Assembly (NCBI RefSeq): GCF_001866665.1
Contig: NZ_MLYO01000063.1
Location: 62,001-126,000 of the forward strand
Reading direction: 5' to 3'
DNA length: 64,000 nucleotides
From: Streptomyces monashensis
GTDB taxonomy: Bacteria > Actinomycetota > Actinomycetes > Streptomycetales > Streptomycetaceae
Shown piece after piece: positions 33,303 to 42,493 of this stretch (position 1 is the stretch's first letter; each line of letters opens with the position of its first letter). The notes beneath the pieces are model-generated. The model made no database searches. It was not told the DNA's origin and saw only the letters and a list, made by a program, of their open reading frames with translations. A program made the translations under genes and the position numbers.

Positions 33303-33506
33303 TCAGACCCACTCCACCTCGGAGACAATGTGTGGAGCTCGTCCAGGGACCGGCAGCGGTGTATGGGAGAGCACTGGCGGCGCCGACGGACGAGAGCTCG
33401 AAGCACCGGCCGCAGCCAACGCCGCAGCCACCTCCTCCTCGCTCACCCCCGCCAACGCCTCAACCACCCGATCGAGTGCCTCGCCCACCTCAGTGCGCGT
33501 GACCAC
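33303..33506 (-). CDS. Small acidic helical protein overlapping the radical SAM gene
   Basis: A 67-residue ORF from GTG 33506 (VVTRTEVGEALDRVVEALAG), overlapping the last 17 bases of the radical SAM gene, as in translationally coupled pairs. The first half is clearly helical and alanine/glutamate rich (VSEEEVAAALAAAG); the tail is Ser/Pro-rich and ends VSEVEWV. The third-position GC is high. No family recognised. It may be a chance frame, but the coupling and the terminator directly behind it favour a real gene. Confidence 0.5.
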   Translation of the reverse strand: MVTRTEVGEALDRVVEALAGVSEEEVAAALAAAGASSSRPSAPPVLSHTPLPVPGRAPHIVSEVEWV

Positions 33507-35451
33507 TCGAAGCAGGCGCCGGACCTGCGTTCTTGACCGTCAGCGGCAGCAACTTCTTGCCGGTCGGGCCGATTTGAATGGCCGTGTCCATCTGCGGGCA
33601 GACGCCGCAGTCGAAGCACGGGGTCCAGCGGCAGTCGTCGACCTCCGTCTCGTCGAGGGCGTCCTGCCAGTCCTCCCAGAGCCAGTCCTTGTCCAGGCCG
33701 GAGTCGAGGTGGTCCCAGGGGAGGACTTCCTCGTAGGAGCGCTCGCGCGTCGTGTACCAGTCGACGTCCACGCCGAAGGGGACCAGGGCCTTGTCGGCGC
33801 AGGCCATCCAGCGGTCGTAGGAGAAGTGCTCGCGCCAGCCGTCGAAGCGGCCGCCATCGTCGTAGACCGCGCGGATCACGGCGCCGATGCGGCGGTCGCC
33901 GCGGGAGAGGAGGCCTTCGACGATGCCCGGCTTGCCGTCGTGGTAGCGGAAGCCGATCGAGCGGCCGTACTTCTTGTCGCCGCGGATCTTGTCACGAAGC
34001 TTGGCCAGGCGGGCGTCCGTCTCCTCCGCGGAGAGCTGCGGGGCCCACTGGAACGGCGTGTGGGGCTTGGGGACGAAGCCGCCGATCGAGACCGTGCAGC
34101 GGATGTCGTTCGAGCCCGAGACCTCGCGGCCCTTCTGGATGACGTGTGTCGCCATGTCGGCGATCTGGAGGACGTCGTCGTCGGTCTCGGTGGGCAGGCC
34201 GCACATGAAGTAGAGCTTCACCTGGCGCCAGCCGTTGCCGTAGGCCGTCGCGACCGTCCGGATGAGGTCCTCTTCCGAGACCATCTTGTTGATGACCTTG
34301 CGCATGCGCTCCGAACCGCCCTCGGGGGCGAAGGTCAGGCCGGAGCGGCGGCCGTTGCGGGTCAGCTCGTTCGCCAGGTCGACGTTGAAGGCGTCGACCC
34401 GGGTGGAGGGGAGCGAGAGGCCGATCTTGTCGTCCGTGTAGCGGTCCGCCAGGCCCTTGGCGATGTCGCCGATCTCCGAGTGGTCCGCGGAGGAGAGGGA
34501 GAGGAGGCCCACCTCCTCGAAACCCGTCGCCTTCAGGCCCTTGTCGACCATGTCGCCGATGCCCGTGATCGAGCGCTCGCGCACCGGGCGGGTGATCATG
34601 CCCGCCTGGCAGAAGCGGCAGCCGCGCGTGCAGCCGCGGAAGATCTCGACCGACATGCGCTCGTGGACCGTCTCGGCCAGGGGGACGAGGGGCTGCTTGG
34701 GGTACGGCCACTCGTCGAGGTCCATGACGGTGTGCTTCGACACGCGCCAGGGGACACCGCTCTTGTTCGGGACCACGCGGGCGATGCGGCCGTCCGGGAG
34801 GTACTCGACGTCGTAGAACGCCGGGATGTAGACCGCTCCGGTCTTCGCGAGGCGGAAGAGGACCTCCTCGCGGCCGCCCGGGCGGCCCTCCGCCTTCCAC
34901 TGACGGATGATCTTCGTCATGTCGAGGACGGCCTGCTCGCCGTCGCCGATGATCGCCGCGTCGATGAAGTCCGCGATCGGCTCGGGGTTGAAGGCCGCGT
35001 GGCCGCCCGCGAGGACGATCGGGTCGTCGATGGTGCGGTCCTTGGACTCCAGCGGGATGCCCGCCAGGTCCAGCGCCGTCAGCATGTTGGTGTAGCCCAG
35101 CTCCGTGGAGAAGGACAGGCCGAACACGTCGAAGGCCTTCACCGGGCGGTGGCTGTCGACCGTGAACTGCGGGAGGCGGTGCTCGCGCATCAGCGCCTCC
35201 AGGTCCGGCCACACGCTGTACGTGCGCTCGGCGAGGACGCCGTCCTGCTCGTTGAGCACCTCGTAGAGGATCATGACGCCCTGGTTGGGCAGACCGACCT
35301 CGTACGCGTCCGGGTACATGAGCGCCCAGCGGACGTCGCAGCTGTCCCACTCCTTGACGGTGGAGTTCAGCTCGCCGCCCACGTACTGGATCGGCTTCTG
35401 CACATGCGGGAGCAGGGCTTCGAGCTGCGGGAACACCGACTCGACAGACAT
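33490..35451 (-). CDS. TIGR03960-family radical SAM protein
   Basis: 653 residues. It has a B12-binding-like N-terminal region (YPDAYEVGLPNQG, VLAGGHAAFNPEPIADF, GDGEQAV), then the radical SAM core with the cluster motif RGCTRGCRFCQAG (CxxxCxxC) at about residues 268-280, SRVDAF-like STRVDAFN and LTFAPEGGSERMR. A C-terminal cysteine set (CFDCGVCPQ) may bind an extra cluster. Proteins of this family are paired or fused with the TIGR03936/DUF2344 family; here that partner is at 13841-14659, about 19 kb away. Reaction unknown. ATG 35451. Confidence 0.93.
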   Translation of the reverse strand: MSVESVFPQLEALLPHVQKPIQYVGGELNSTVKEWDSCDVRWALMYPDAYEVGLPNQGVMILYEVLNEQDGVLAERTYSVWPDLEALMREHRLPQFTVDSHRPVKAFDVFGLSFSTELGYTNMLTALDLAGIPLESKDRTIDDPIVLAGGHAAFNPEPIADFIDAAIIGDGEQAVLDMTKIIRQWKAEGRPGGREEVLFRLAKTGAVYIPAFYDVEYLPDGRIARVVPNKSGVPWRVSKHTVMDLDEWPYPKQPLVPLAETVHERMSVEIFRGCTRGCRFCQAGMITRPVRERSITGIGDMVDKGLKATGFEEVGLLSLSSADHSEIGDIAKGLADRYTDDKIGLSLPSTRVDAFNVDLANELTRNGRRSGLTFAPEGGSERMRKVINKMVSEEDLIRTVATAYGNGWRQVKLYFMCGLPTETDDDVLQIADMATHVIQKGREVSGSNDIRCTVSIGGFVPKPHTPFQWAPQLSAEETDARLAKLRDKIRGDKKYGRSIGFRYHDGKPGIVEGLLSRGDRRIGAVIRAVYDDGGRFDGWREHFSYDRWMACADKALVPFGVDVDWYTTRERSYEEVLPWDHLDSGLDKDWLWEDWQDALDETEVDDCRWTPCFDCGVCPQMDTAIQIGPTGKKLLPLTVKNAGPAPASSGHAH

Positions 35452-35521
35452 CGGGGGAACCTTTGTGAGCTGACAGGGGTGACCATCAAGCGTAACCCGA
35501 CCGGACGGCCTCCCCGAACGC

Positions 35522-37042
35522 TCAGCCGGAGGTCCGGTGCGTGATCTCCCGCCACAGGCCGGGCAGCTCCGCCTCCGCGGCCGCCGCCCGCGCCTCCTCC
35601 CTGCCGTACAGCAGTCCGTACGTGAACCCGCTCTCCCCCGCCCCGTGCGCCACCGCGGCCAGCTCGCGAAGCGTCCGGCGGGCCATGACGCTGTCCTGGT
35701 GCTCGCCGAGGAGGGTCGTGAGGGACTTCATGTCCTTGGTGAGGGCGCGGGCCGACTTGCCGAGGGCCTCGGTGGCCGCCTCGGCCGCGTACCGGGTGCG
35801 CTTGGCCTTCTTGCGGGCCTCGTGCACGGCGACGTCGCGCTCCTGGCCGGGCGGGGCGTCGAGCGCCTGCCCGATCAGGTCGGACAAGGTCGCCAGGTCC
35901 TTGCGTACGGCCTTGTCGAGCACCTTCTGCGGCGGCTTGCCGGCTGCGGGGCGCAGAGGTGGGGCGGTGAGGAGGGTGTCCAGGGTGTCCAGCAGGGTCA
36001 GATGGCGGCGGGAGTCCAGGACGCCGGTGAGATGGCCGTGCGCGCTGCCGTGCCGGGCCTCGGCCCAGGAGGCGAGGCGGGCTCGGACCGGGCCGGTGAC
36101 GAGCTCGGGCGGGAGGGCGTCGAGGGCGGTCGTCAGGCGGTCGGCCAGCACCTCCTGGTCGCGGTCGACGCCCAGCTCGCCCGCGAGCCACTTCAGCTCC
36201 ACGCCGACGGTGTCGGTGACGCTCCGGTCGAGGACCGAGCGGAAGCTGCGCAGGGTGCTGCGGGCGCGGCGGGTGGCGACCCGCATACGGTGCACCGAGT
36301 CGGGCACGTCACGGCGGACGGCGGGGTCCAGTTCGACCAGTACGTCCCGCTGGGCGCGGAGGTAGGCGAGGACGTGGTCGCCTGCCGTCACCGGCGGTCG
36401 TGCGGCCTTGCTCCGCTGTCCGGTCTCGCTCTTCCGGTGCTCCCGGCCCGAGGTCTGCTCCAGGGCGCGGGCGAGCTTCGACGGCGACGTCGAGGGGTGT
36501 ACGCCGGCCTTGCGCAGCCGCTTCTCCACCTGGTCCAGGAAGGCGGGGTCGCCGTCGTCGGCCAGCTCCACCTCGATCTCGGTCCACTGGGCGGCCCCGC
36601 CCTTGCCGGCGAGCCGCTCCGCGGTCACGGAGTCGACGCTCGCCTCGGCCAGCAGTACGCCGTCGGCGTCGAGCAGATGCCGGACGTCGCGTACGGAGCG
36701 GAGGCGGACCAGGGGGATCAGCTCGGCGTCCCTGACCCGGGAACGGACCAGGGCGGCCAGCTCCTCGGGGAGGGTGTCGGAGAGCGGGGCGCGGATCTCG
36801 TCGCGGACCCCGGGAGCGACCGGGAGCTTCAGGTGCCAGCCGGCGTCCGAGCCGCCGGTGCGGCGGCGCAGGGTGAGGGAGGCTGTGGCCAGGCGTTCGT
36901 CGGCGGTGTCGTAGTAGACGGCGTCGAGGTCGACCACGCCCTTGTCGAGCACGGCCGCCACTCCGCCGACGCCGGTCAGGTCGGGCAGCCCACTGTCGTC
37001 GGATTCGTACTTGCGCTCGATCTCGCGTTTCGCATCCGCCAT
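35522..37042 (-). CDS. CYTH-CHAD domain protein
   Basis: 506 residues. The N-terminal CYTH domain (about 5-205) starts with the signature REIERKYE and shows LRRRTGG, WHLKLP, VEVEL-like EIEVELADDGD and KLARAL, the tunnel-fold features for triphosphate and Mg2+ binding. The C-terminal CHAD domain (about 225-500) is helical and His/Arg-rich, with VHRMRVATRRARSTLRSF, HEARKKAKRTRYAAEAA and LGEHQDSVMA. CHAD proteins bind polyphosphate, and CYTH domains hydrolyse tripolyphosphate or triphosphorylated substrates, so a role with inorganic polyphosphate is likely by family. It lies 91 bp past rodA. Confidence 0.94.
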   Translation of the reverse strand: MADAKREIERKYESDDSGLPDLTGVGGVAAVLDKGVVDLDAVYYDTADERLATASLTLRRRTGGSDAGWHLKLPVAPGVRDEIRAPLSDTLPEELAALVRSRVRDAELIPLVRLRSVRDVRHLLDADGVLLAEASVDSVTAERLAGKGGAAQWTEIEVELADDGDPAFLDQVEKRLRKAGVHPSTSPSKLARALEQTSGREHRKSETGQRSKAARPPVTAGDHVLAYLRAQRDVLVELDPAVRRDVPDSVHRMRVATRRARSTLRSFRSVLDRSVTDTVGVELKWLAGELGVDRDQEVLADRLTTALDALPPELVTGPVRARLASWAEARHGSAHGHLTGVLDSRRHLTLLDTLDTLLTAPPLRPAAGKPPQKVLDKAVRKDLATLSDLIGQALDAPPGQERDVAVHEARKKAKRTRYAAEAATEALGKSARALTKDMKSLTTLLGEHQDSVMARRTLRELAAVAHGAGESGFTYGLLYGREEARAAAAEAELPGLWREITHRTSG

Positions 37043-37133
37043 GGACCGAATCTAGTGCGGCGCGGGCCGAAGCGGCAGGGGCCGCCCCGGGTGAATGGCG
37101 GGAAAACTCCCGTCCTCCACCCGGAAAACGACC

Positions 37134-38327
37134 TCACGCCGACATGGGTCTCTGCACCTTGATCGACTGGAGCAGCCCGACGGCCACCCAGACGGCGAAC
37201 ATCGACGAGCCGCCGTACGACACGAACGGCAGCGGCAGGCCGGTGACCGGCATGATGCCGAGGGTCATGCCGATGTTCTCGAAGGACTGGAAGGCGAACC
37301 AGGCGACGATCCCGGCGGCCACCACCGTGCCGTACAGCTCCGTCGAGTCGCGGGCGATGCGGCAGGCCCGCCACAGGATCAGCCCCACCAGGGCGATGAT
37401 CAGGCCCGCGCCGAGGAAGCCCAGCTCCTCCCCCGCGACCGTGAAGACGAAGTCCGTCTGCTGCTCGGGCACGAACTGACCGGTGGTCTGCGAGCCGTGG
37501 AACAGGCCCTGCCCGGCCAGACCGCCGGAACCGATGGCGATCCGGGCCTGGTTGGTGTTGTAGCCCACGCCCGCCGGGTCCAGGTTCGGGTTGGCGAAGG
37601 CCGCGAAGCGGTTGATCTGGTACTGGTCCAGGATGTGCAGCTGCCAGATGGCGACGCAGCCGATCACGCCGACGGTGAGCAGGCCGAACACCCAGCGGTT
37701 GGAGGCACCGGACGCCAGCAGGATGCCCAGGATGATGGCCACCATGGCCAGCACCGAGCCGAGGTCCGGCATCAGCAGCAGGATCATGCACGGTACGGCC
37801 GCGAGGCCGAGGGACTGGGCCACGGTGCGGTGGTCCGGGTACGTCTTGTCGCCCGCGTCGACCCGCGTGGCCAGCATCATCGCCATGCCGAGGATGATCG
37901 CGACCTTGAGGAACTCGGCGGGCTGGATCGAGAAGCCGCCGATCACGATCCAGTTGCGCTGGCCGTTGATGGTGGCGCCGAGCGGGGTGAGGACCACGAG
38001 CGCCAGCAGGACCGACAGGCCGTAGAGGATCGGCACGGCGTTGCGCAGGGCACGGTGGCCCAGCCAGATCGTGCCGATCATCAGGGCGAACCCGATGCCG
38101 AGGTTCATCAGATGGCGGACCAGGAAGTAGTACGGGTCGCCCTGGTTGATCTCCGTGCGGTTGCGGGTCGCCGAGAACACCAGCAGCGAGCCCAGCAGGG
38201 ACAGCGCGAGCGCGGCGAGGAGTATCGGCCAGTCCAGCCGGCGGGCCAGCGAGTCGCGGGCGAAGAGCCTGGTCCAGCCGGCCCGCGCCGGGCCGTACCC
38301 GGAGACGGAGAAGCTGTGGCCGGTCAT
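37134..38327 (-). CDS. rodA: RodA/FtsW-type SEDS peptidoglycan polymerase
   Basis: A 397-residue membrane glycosyltransferase that polymerises lipid II with the adjacent PBP2. About ten transmembrane segments are visible. SEDS features include INGQRNWIVIGGFSIQPAEF, MPDLGS, and GEELGFLGAG, with the C-terminal SYGGSSM. In Streptomyces this gene (also called sfr) functions mainly in spore-wall synthesis together with Mre proteins. Its ATG at 38327 overlaps the PBP2 stop as ATGA, indicating translational coupling. Confidence 0.97.
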   Translation of the reverse strand: MTGHSFSVSGYGPARAGWTRLFARDSLARRLDWPILLAALALSLLGSLLVFSATRNRTEINQGDPYYFLVRHLMNLGIGFALMIGTIWLGHRALRNAVPILYGLSVLLALVVLTPLGATINGQRNWIVIGGFSIQPAEFLKVAIILGMAMMLATRVDAGDKTYPDHRTVAQSLGLAAVPCMILLLMPDLGSVLAMVAIILGILLASGASNRWVFGLLTVGVIGCVAIWQLHILDQYQINRFAAFANPNLDPAGVGYNTNQARIAIGSGGLAGQGLFHGSQTTGQFVPEQQTDFVFTVAGEELGFLGAGLIIALVGLILWRACRIARDSTELYGTVVAAGIVAWFAFQSFENIGMTLGIMPVTGLPLPFVSYGGSSMFAVWVAVGLLQSIKVQRPMSA

Positions 38328-40582
38328 GCGGGCATCCGCCGCCTTCCCCGCTTCGGGATACGTCGTGGCCGCCTGCGGGTGTTGCGGTTGCCCGTGGTGG
38401 GCGAGGGCGAGGTGGCGGGCTGCTGGTCGGTGCCGTTGCTCGGGTTGTTCTGCTGCGAGGCCTCGGCGTCCTTGCCGGGGTCGCCGGTGACCTTCGGGGC
38501 GGCGATGGTGCCGTCCGGGCGCACCTTCGGCAGGGTCTTCTGCGGCTCCGGCAGCAGTGCCTTCCTGGTGTCGACGGAACCGTCGCCCTGGACGCCGTAG
38601 AGCGCGCTGTAGATGTTGCGCACGGCCTCACCGGCGGCTCCTGAACCCGTACCGGCCTGGGAGATCGTCATGATCACCGAGTAGTCCTTGGAGTACGTGG
38701 CCAGCCAGCCGGTGGTCTGCTTGCCGTAGACCTCGGCCGTACCGGTCTTGCCGTGCAGCTGGATCTTGTTCTGCGGCCAGCCGTTGAACTTCCACGCCGC
38801 CGTACCGCGTGTGATGACACCTGCGAAGGCGTCGTTCATGCCGTTGAGGGTGGCCTGGCTGACCGGGAGCTTGCGCGCGACCTTGGGCTTGATCTCCTGG
38901 ACGGTCCTGCCGTCGGGGCTGATGACCGCCTTGCCGATGGTCGGGACGTACTCGGTGCCGCCGTTGGCGACGGCGCCGTAGATCATCGCCTCCTGGATCG
39001 GCGTGACGAGCGTGTCGCCCTGGCCGATGGAGTAGTTGATCTCGTCACCCTCGCGCATCTTGTTGCCTTCGAGGCAGTTCTCGTAATAGATCTTCTGGAC
39101 GTAGGAGCCGTCCTTCTTGCCGTACTTGCACCAGACGTCCTTGTTGGCCTTCCAGTAGTCGAGCTTCCACTGGCGGTCGGGGACGCGGCCGGTGACCTCG
39201 TTGGGCAGGTCGACGCCGGTCTCCTTGCCGAGGCCGAACTGGTGGGCCGTCCTGAAGAACCAGTCCTTCGGCTGGCCCTTCTTGGGGTTGATGCCGCCGT
39301 CCTTCTTCCACTCGTTGTCGCCGAGGCCGTAGAAGACGGTGTCGCAGGAGACCTCCAGGGCGCGACCGAGGGAGATCGGGCCGAAGTTCTCCCCCTCGAA
39401 GTTCTTGAAGACCTGGCCGCCGACGGAGTAGGAGCTGGTGCAGGGGTAGCCGCCGTCCCAGGCGTAGCCGGCCTGGACCGCGGCGGCCGTGGAGACCACC
39501 TTGAACGTCGAACCGGGGGCCGCCTGACCCTGTATGGCCCGGTTGAGCAGCGGGTAGTCGGAGTCCTTGCCGGTGAGGGCCTTGTAGTCCTTGGCGGAGA
39601 TGCCGCCCACCCAGACGTTCGGGTCGTAGGTCGGCGCCGAGGCCATGGCGACGATCCGGCCGGTCTTGGCCTCCATGACGATGACAGCGCCGGAGTCGGC
39701 CTTGAAGTTCTCGCCGGTGTTCTTGTCGAACTGCTGGCGGGCGGCCTTCATGGCCTTGTCCAGCTCGTACTCGGCGACGCGCTGCACCCGGGAGTCGATG
39801 CTGGTGACCAGGTTGGAACCCGACTCGGGCGGTGTCGCCTTGGCCTTGCCGATGACCCGGCCGAGGTTGTCCACCTCGTAGCGGGTCACGCCGGCCTTGC
39901 CGCGCAGTTCCTTGTCGTACTCCCGCTCCAGGCCGGAGCGGCCGACCATGTCGGAGCGCAGGTAGGGCGATTCGCTGTTCTTGGCCTGCTGGATCTCGGC
40001 GTCGGTGACGGGCGAGAGATAGCCGAGCACCTGGGCGGTGTTGGAGCTGCCCGGGCCGGGGTAGCTGCGCACGGCCTCGGGCTCGGCGCTGATGCCGGGG
40101 TAGTCCTCGGAGGCCTCGCGGATCTGCAGGGCCTGCCGGGGCGTGGCCTTGTCGGTGATCGGGATCGGCTGGTACGGCGAGCCGTTCCAGCACGGCTGGG
40201 GGGTCTTGGCGTCGCACAGCCGGACCTTCTGCATGACCTCCTCGGGCTTCATGCCGAGGACGCCGGCCAGCTTGGTGAGGACGGCCTTGCCGTCGTGCGG
40301 CTGCTTGAGCAGGTCGGTGCGGGAGGCGGAGACGACCAGGCGGGTCTCGTTGTCGGCGAGGGGAACGCCCCGGGCGTCCAGGATGTCGCCGCGCACGGCG
40401 GGGTCCACGACCTGCTGGACGTGGTTGCCGGACGCCTCCTTCTGGTACTGCGCGCCCTCGCGGATCTGGAGGTACCACAGGCGGCCGCCGAGCGTGCCGA
40501 GGAGGGAGAGGACGAGGATCTGGATCACGACGAGCCGGATCTGGACCCGTGGGGTCCGACCGGTCTCGGGGATGTTGGTCAC
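38324..40582 (-). CDS. mrdA: Penicillin-binding protein 2 (class B transpeptidase)
   Basis: 752 residues: a short cytoplasmic start, one membrane anchor (IQILVLSLLGTLGGRLWYLQ), the PBP dimerisation domain (about 55-280; RGDILDARGVPLADN), and a transpeptidase domain with PGSTFKVV (catalytic Ser), VSCDTVFYGLG in the SxN position and LHGKTGTAEV (KTG). The C-terminus is a Thr/Pro/Arg-rich tail ending RRRMPA. GTG 40582. It pairs with RodA directly downstream (4-bp overlap) and with mreD upstream (116 bp). Confidence 0.96.
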   Translation of the reverse strand: MTNIPETGRTPRVQIRLVVIQILVLSLLGTLGGRLWYLQIREGAQYQKEASGNHVQQVVDPAVRGDILDARGVPLADNETRLVVSASRTDLLKQPHDGKAVLTKLAGVLGMKPEEVMQKVRLCDAKTPQPCWNGSPYQPIPITDKATPRQALQIREASEDYPGISAEPEAVRSYPGPGSSNTAQVLGYLSPVTDAEIQQAKNSESPYLRSDMVGRSGLEREYDKELRGKAGVTRYEVDNLGRVIGKAKATPPESGSNLVTSIDSRVQRVAEYELDKAMKAARQQFDKNTGENFKADSGAVIVMEAKTGRIVAMASAPTYDPNVWVGGISAKDYKALTGKDSDYPLLNRAIQGQAAPGSTFKVVSTAAAVQAGYAWDGGYPCTSSYSVGGQVFKNFEGENFGPISLGRALEVSCDTVFYGLGDNEWKKDGGINPKKGQPKDWFFRTAHQFGLGKETGVDLPNEVTGRVPDRQWKLDYWKANKDVWCKYGKKDGSYVQKIYYENCLEGNKMREGDEINYSIGQGDTLVTPIQEAMIYGAVANGGTEYVPTIGKAVISPDGRTVQEIKPKVARKLPVSQATLNGMNDAFAGVITRGTAAWKFNGWPQNKIQLHGKTGTAEVYGKQTTGWLATYSKDYSVIMTISQAGTGSGAAGEAVRNIYSALYGVQGDGSVDTRKALLPEPQKTLPKVRPDGTIAAPKVTGDPGKDAEASQQNNPSNGTDQQPATSPSPTTGNRNTRRRPRRIPKRGRRRMPA

Positions 40583-40698
40583 TGCGGCTGCCTCCCCCTC
40601 TCAGAGCACAAATGCGCGTACGCGTACGAATGATGAACGATCAGTCTGTGAACGCGCGTTCCGCGAAAGCTGACTCGTTCGGGTGAACTCGGCGCCGC

Positions 40699-41376
40699 TC
40701 ACAGCCGCTTGACCCCCTTGATCCGGCCGACCCGGGTCGTGCGGGTGCGGGCCTTGGCCTTGAGCACGCCGAGGCCGCCGCGCTGGTTGCCGATGCGCAG
40801 CCCGGTGCCGGACGAGAGCCAGCCCGAGGTGACGTCCCCGGCCTTGGCGGCGGGGCCGGTCTCGGTCAGCGGGTCGTTGTCGGCGCGGCGGGCCAGCCAC
40901 ATGATCGCGGGGACCACGAACGGGGCGAGCAGCAGGTCGTACAGGGCGGCCGAGATCAGCAGGCCGGGCAGGCCGACGTGGCGCGCGGCGGTGTCGCCGA
41001 CCAGGGCGCCCACGCCCGCGTACAGCAGCGTGGAACCGATGGCGGCGGCCACCACGACGGCCATCGGGCCGGTCGCCGACTTCAGCCGGCCGTTCTCCGG
41101 CCTGATCAGCCCGGCGAAGTAGCCGGTGACGCACAGGACGAGCGCGTAGCGGCCGGCGGCGTGGTCGGCGGGCGGGGCGAGGTCGGCGAGCAGGCCGGCG
41201 CCGAAGCCGACGAGGGCGCCGCCGACATGGCCGTACACCATGGCGAGGCCGAGGACGGTGAGCAGCAGCAGGTCGGGGACGGCACCCGGCAGATGCAGGC
41301 GGGCGAGGACGCTCACCTGGATCACCAGGGCCACGACGACCAGCGCGCTGGAGAGCAGGATCCGGTTGAAGCGCAT
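40699..41376 (-). CDS. mreD: MreD, rod-shape/spore-wall complex membrane protein
   Basis: 225 residues with five or six hydrophobic segments, starting MRFNRILLSSALVVVALVIQ, and LLLLTVLGLAMVYGHVGGAL, GAGLLADLAPPADHAAGRYA (typical MreD). A basic Arg/Thr-rich C-terminal tail follows. It lies 13 bp after mreC. In Streptomyces the Mre complex mainly governs spore-wall thickening. Confidence 0.93.
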   Translation of the reverse strand: MRFNRILLSSALVVVALVIQVSVLARLHLPGAVPDLLLLTVLGLAMVYGHVGGALVGFGAGLLADLAPPADHAAGRYALVLCVTGYFAGLIRPENGRLKSATGPMAVVVAAAIGSTLLYAGVGALVGDTAARHVGLPGLLISAALYDLLLAPFVVPAIMWLARRADNDPLTETGPAAKAGDVTSGWLSSGTGLRIGNQRGGLGVLKAKARTRTTRVGRIKGVKRL

Positions 41377-41389
41377 GGGAAGTCAGCTC

Positions 41390-42331
41390 CTAGTGCTGCT
41401 GGCCGGTCGAGTCGGACGCGTTGGCCGAGGGGGTCACCGTGACGGTGACCGTCGGCGTCGGAACCGGCTTGGGCTGGGCCGGGAGCACGGTGTCCCGCGG
41501 GTCCTTCTTCGGGCCCTCGACGACCACACCGACGATGTCGAGCTTGGTGAAGCCGACGTACGGGGTGACGTAGATCGTGCGGGTCAGGCCGCCGTTGGAC
41601 GGGTCGACCCGGGAGACCACGCCGACCGGCACGCCCGGCACGAACGGGCGGTCGTTCTGCGAGCCGAAGGTGACGAGGCGGTCGCCCTTGTGCACCTCCG
41701 CCTTGCCGTCGAGCAGTTCGACGCGCAGCGGGCGGTCGCCCTGGCCGGAGGCGAAGCCGAGTTCGTCGCTGCCCTCCATCCGCGTGCCCACGGTGAAGTC
41801 GGGGTCGTTGGCGAGCAGGACGGTGGAGGTGTCCGGGCCGACGGTGGTGACCCGGCCGACCAGTCCGTCGCCGTTGAGGACGGTCATGTCCCGCTTGATG
41901 CCGTCGTTGGCGCCGGCGTCGATGGTGACGGTCCAGGAGAAGCCCTGCGCCGACCCTATGGCGATGACCTGGGCGCCCTTGATGCCGTACTGGCCCTCGC
42001 CGGCGATCTTCAGCATCTTGTCGAGCTGGTTCAGCCGGCTGCGGTTGCGGTCGTCGCTGCCCAGCTTCGCCTTGAGGGCCGCGTTCTCCTTCTCCAGGGC
42101 GGCCAGGCGGTTGTGGCGGGTGCCGGAGTCACGGATCGCGGAGACGGCGTTGCCGACGGGATCGACCGCCGAGGACAGGCCGTTCTCCACGGGGCCGAAC
42201 ACCGCGGCCGCGGCCTGCCGGGCACCGTCGACCGGGGAATTCCGACCCCCTCGGATGTCCACCGTGATCAGCGCGAACGCGATGGCGACCAGCAGGACCA
42301 GGAGCAGCCGGCTCTCTTTCGTGTCCCTCAC
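41390..42331 (-). CDS. mreC: MreC, rod-shape/spore-wall complex protein
   Basis: A 313-residue bitopic protein: transmembrane anchor LLLVLLVAIAFALITVDI, a coiled coil (RHNRLAALEKENAALKAKLG) and a beta-rich extracytoplasmic domain (LVGRVTTVGPDTSTVLLAND, FGSQNDRPFVPGVPVG). It ends in a disordered Pro/Thr/Val tail (TPTVTVTVTP). GTG 42331. It lies 162 bp after mreB with a hairpin between, so it may be transcribed partly by read-through. Confidence 0.95.
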   Translation of the reverse strand: MRDTKESRLLLVLLVAIAFALITVDIRGGRNSPVDGARQAAAAVFGPVENGLSSAVDPVGNAVSAIRDSGTRHNRLAALEKENAALKAKLGSDDRNRSRLNQLDKMLKIAGEGQYGIKGAQVIAIGSAQGFSWTVTIDAGANDGIKRDMTVLNGDGLVGRVTTVGPDTSTVLLANDPDFTVGTRMEGSDELGFASGQGDRPLRVELLDGKAEVHKGDRLVTFGSQNDRPFVPGVPVGVVSRVDPSNGGLTRTIYVTPYVGFTKLDIVGVVVEGPKKDPRDTVLPAQPKPVPTPTVTVTVTPSANASDSTGQQH

Positions 42332-42443
42332 GTGCTGCGGCCGTGCCCTTCCTCGATAGGAATTCGGAAGCCCCTTTGCGGCGGTGTGCGAAACGCAAAC
42401 CGAAGGGGCCCGTTCAGGGGAGCTTATGCCTCTATATCAACGA

Positions 42444-42479
42444 TCCGCCGTACGAGAGGAGTATGTCCCGTACGGCGGA
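42444..42479 (-). terminator. Hairpin between mreB and mreC
   Basis: An 11-bp perfect stem TCCGCCGTACG / CGTACGGCGGA with a 14-nt loop just after the mreB stop. No T run follows on the minus strand, so partial termination or mRNA stabilisation is as likely as full termination. Confidence 0.6.
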
Positions 42480-42493
42480 ATCGAAGAGTTACG

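Noticed and set aside
33178..35544. A 788-residue plus-strand open frame opposite the radical SAM gene
   Set aside because: Composition (Val/Leu/Asp/Ala-rich) is typical of the antisense of a high-GC gene, and the minus-strand product has clear radical SAM motifs.
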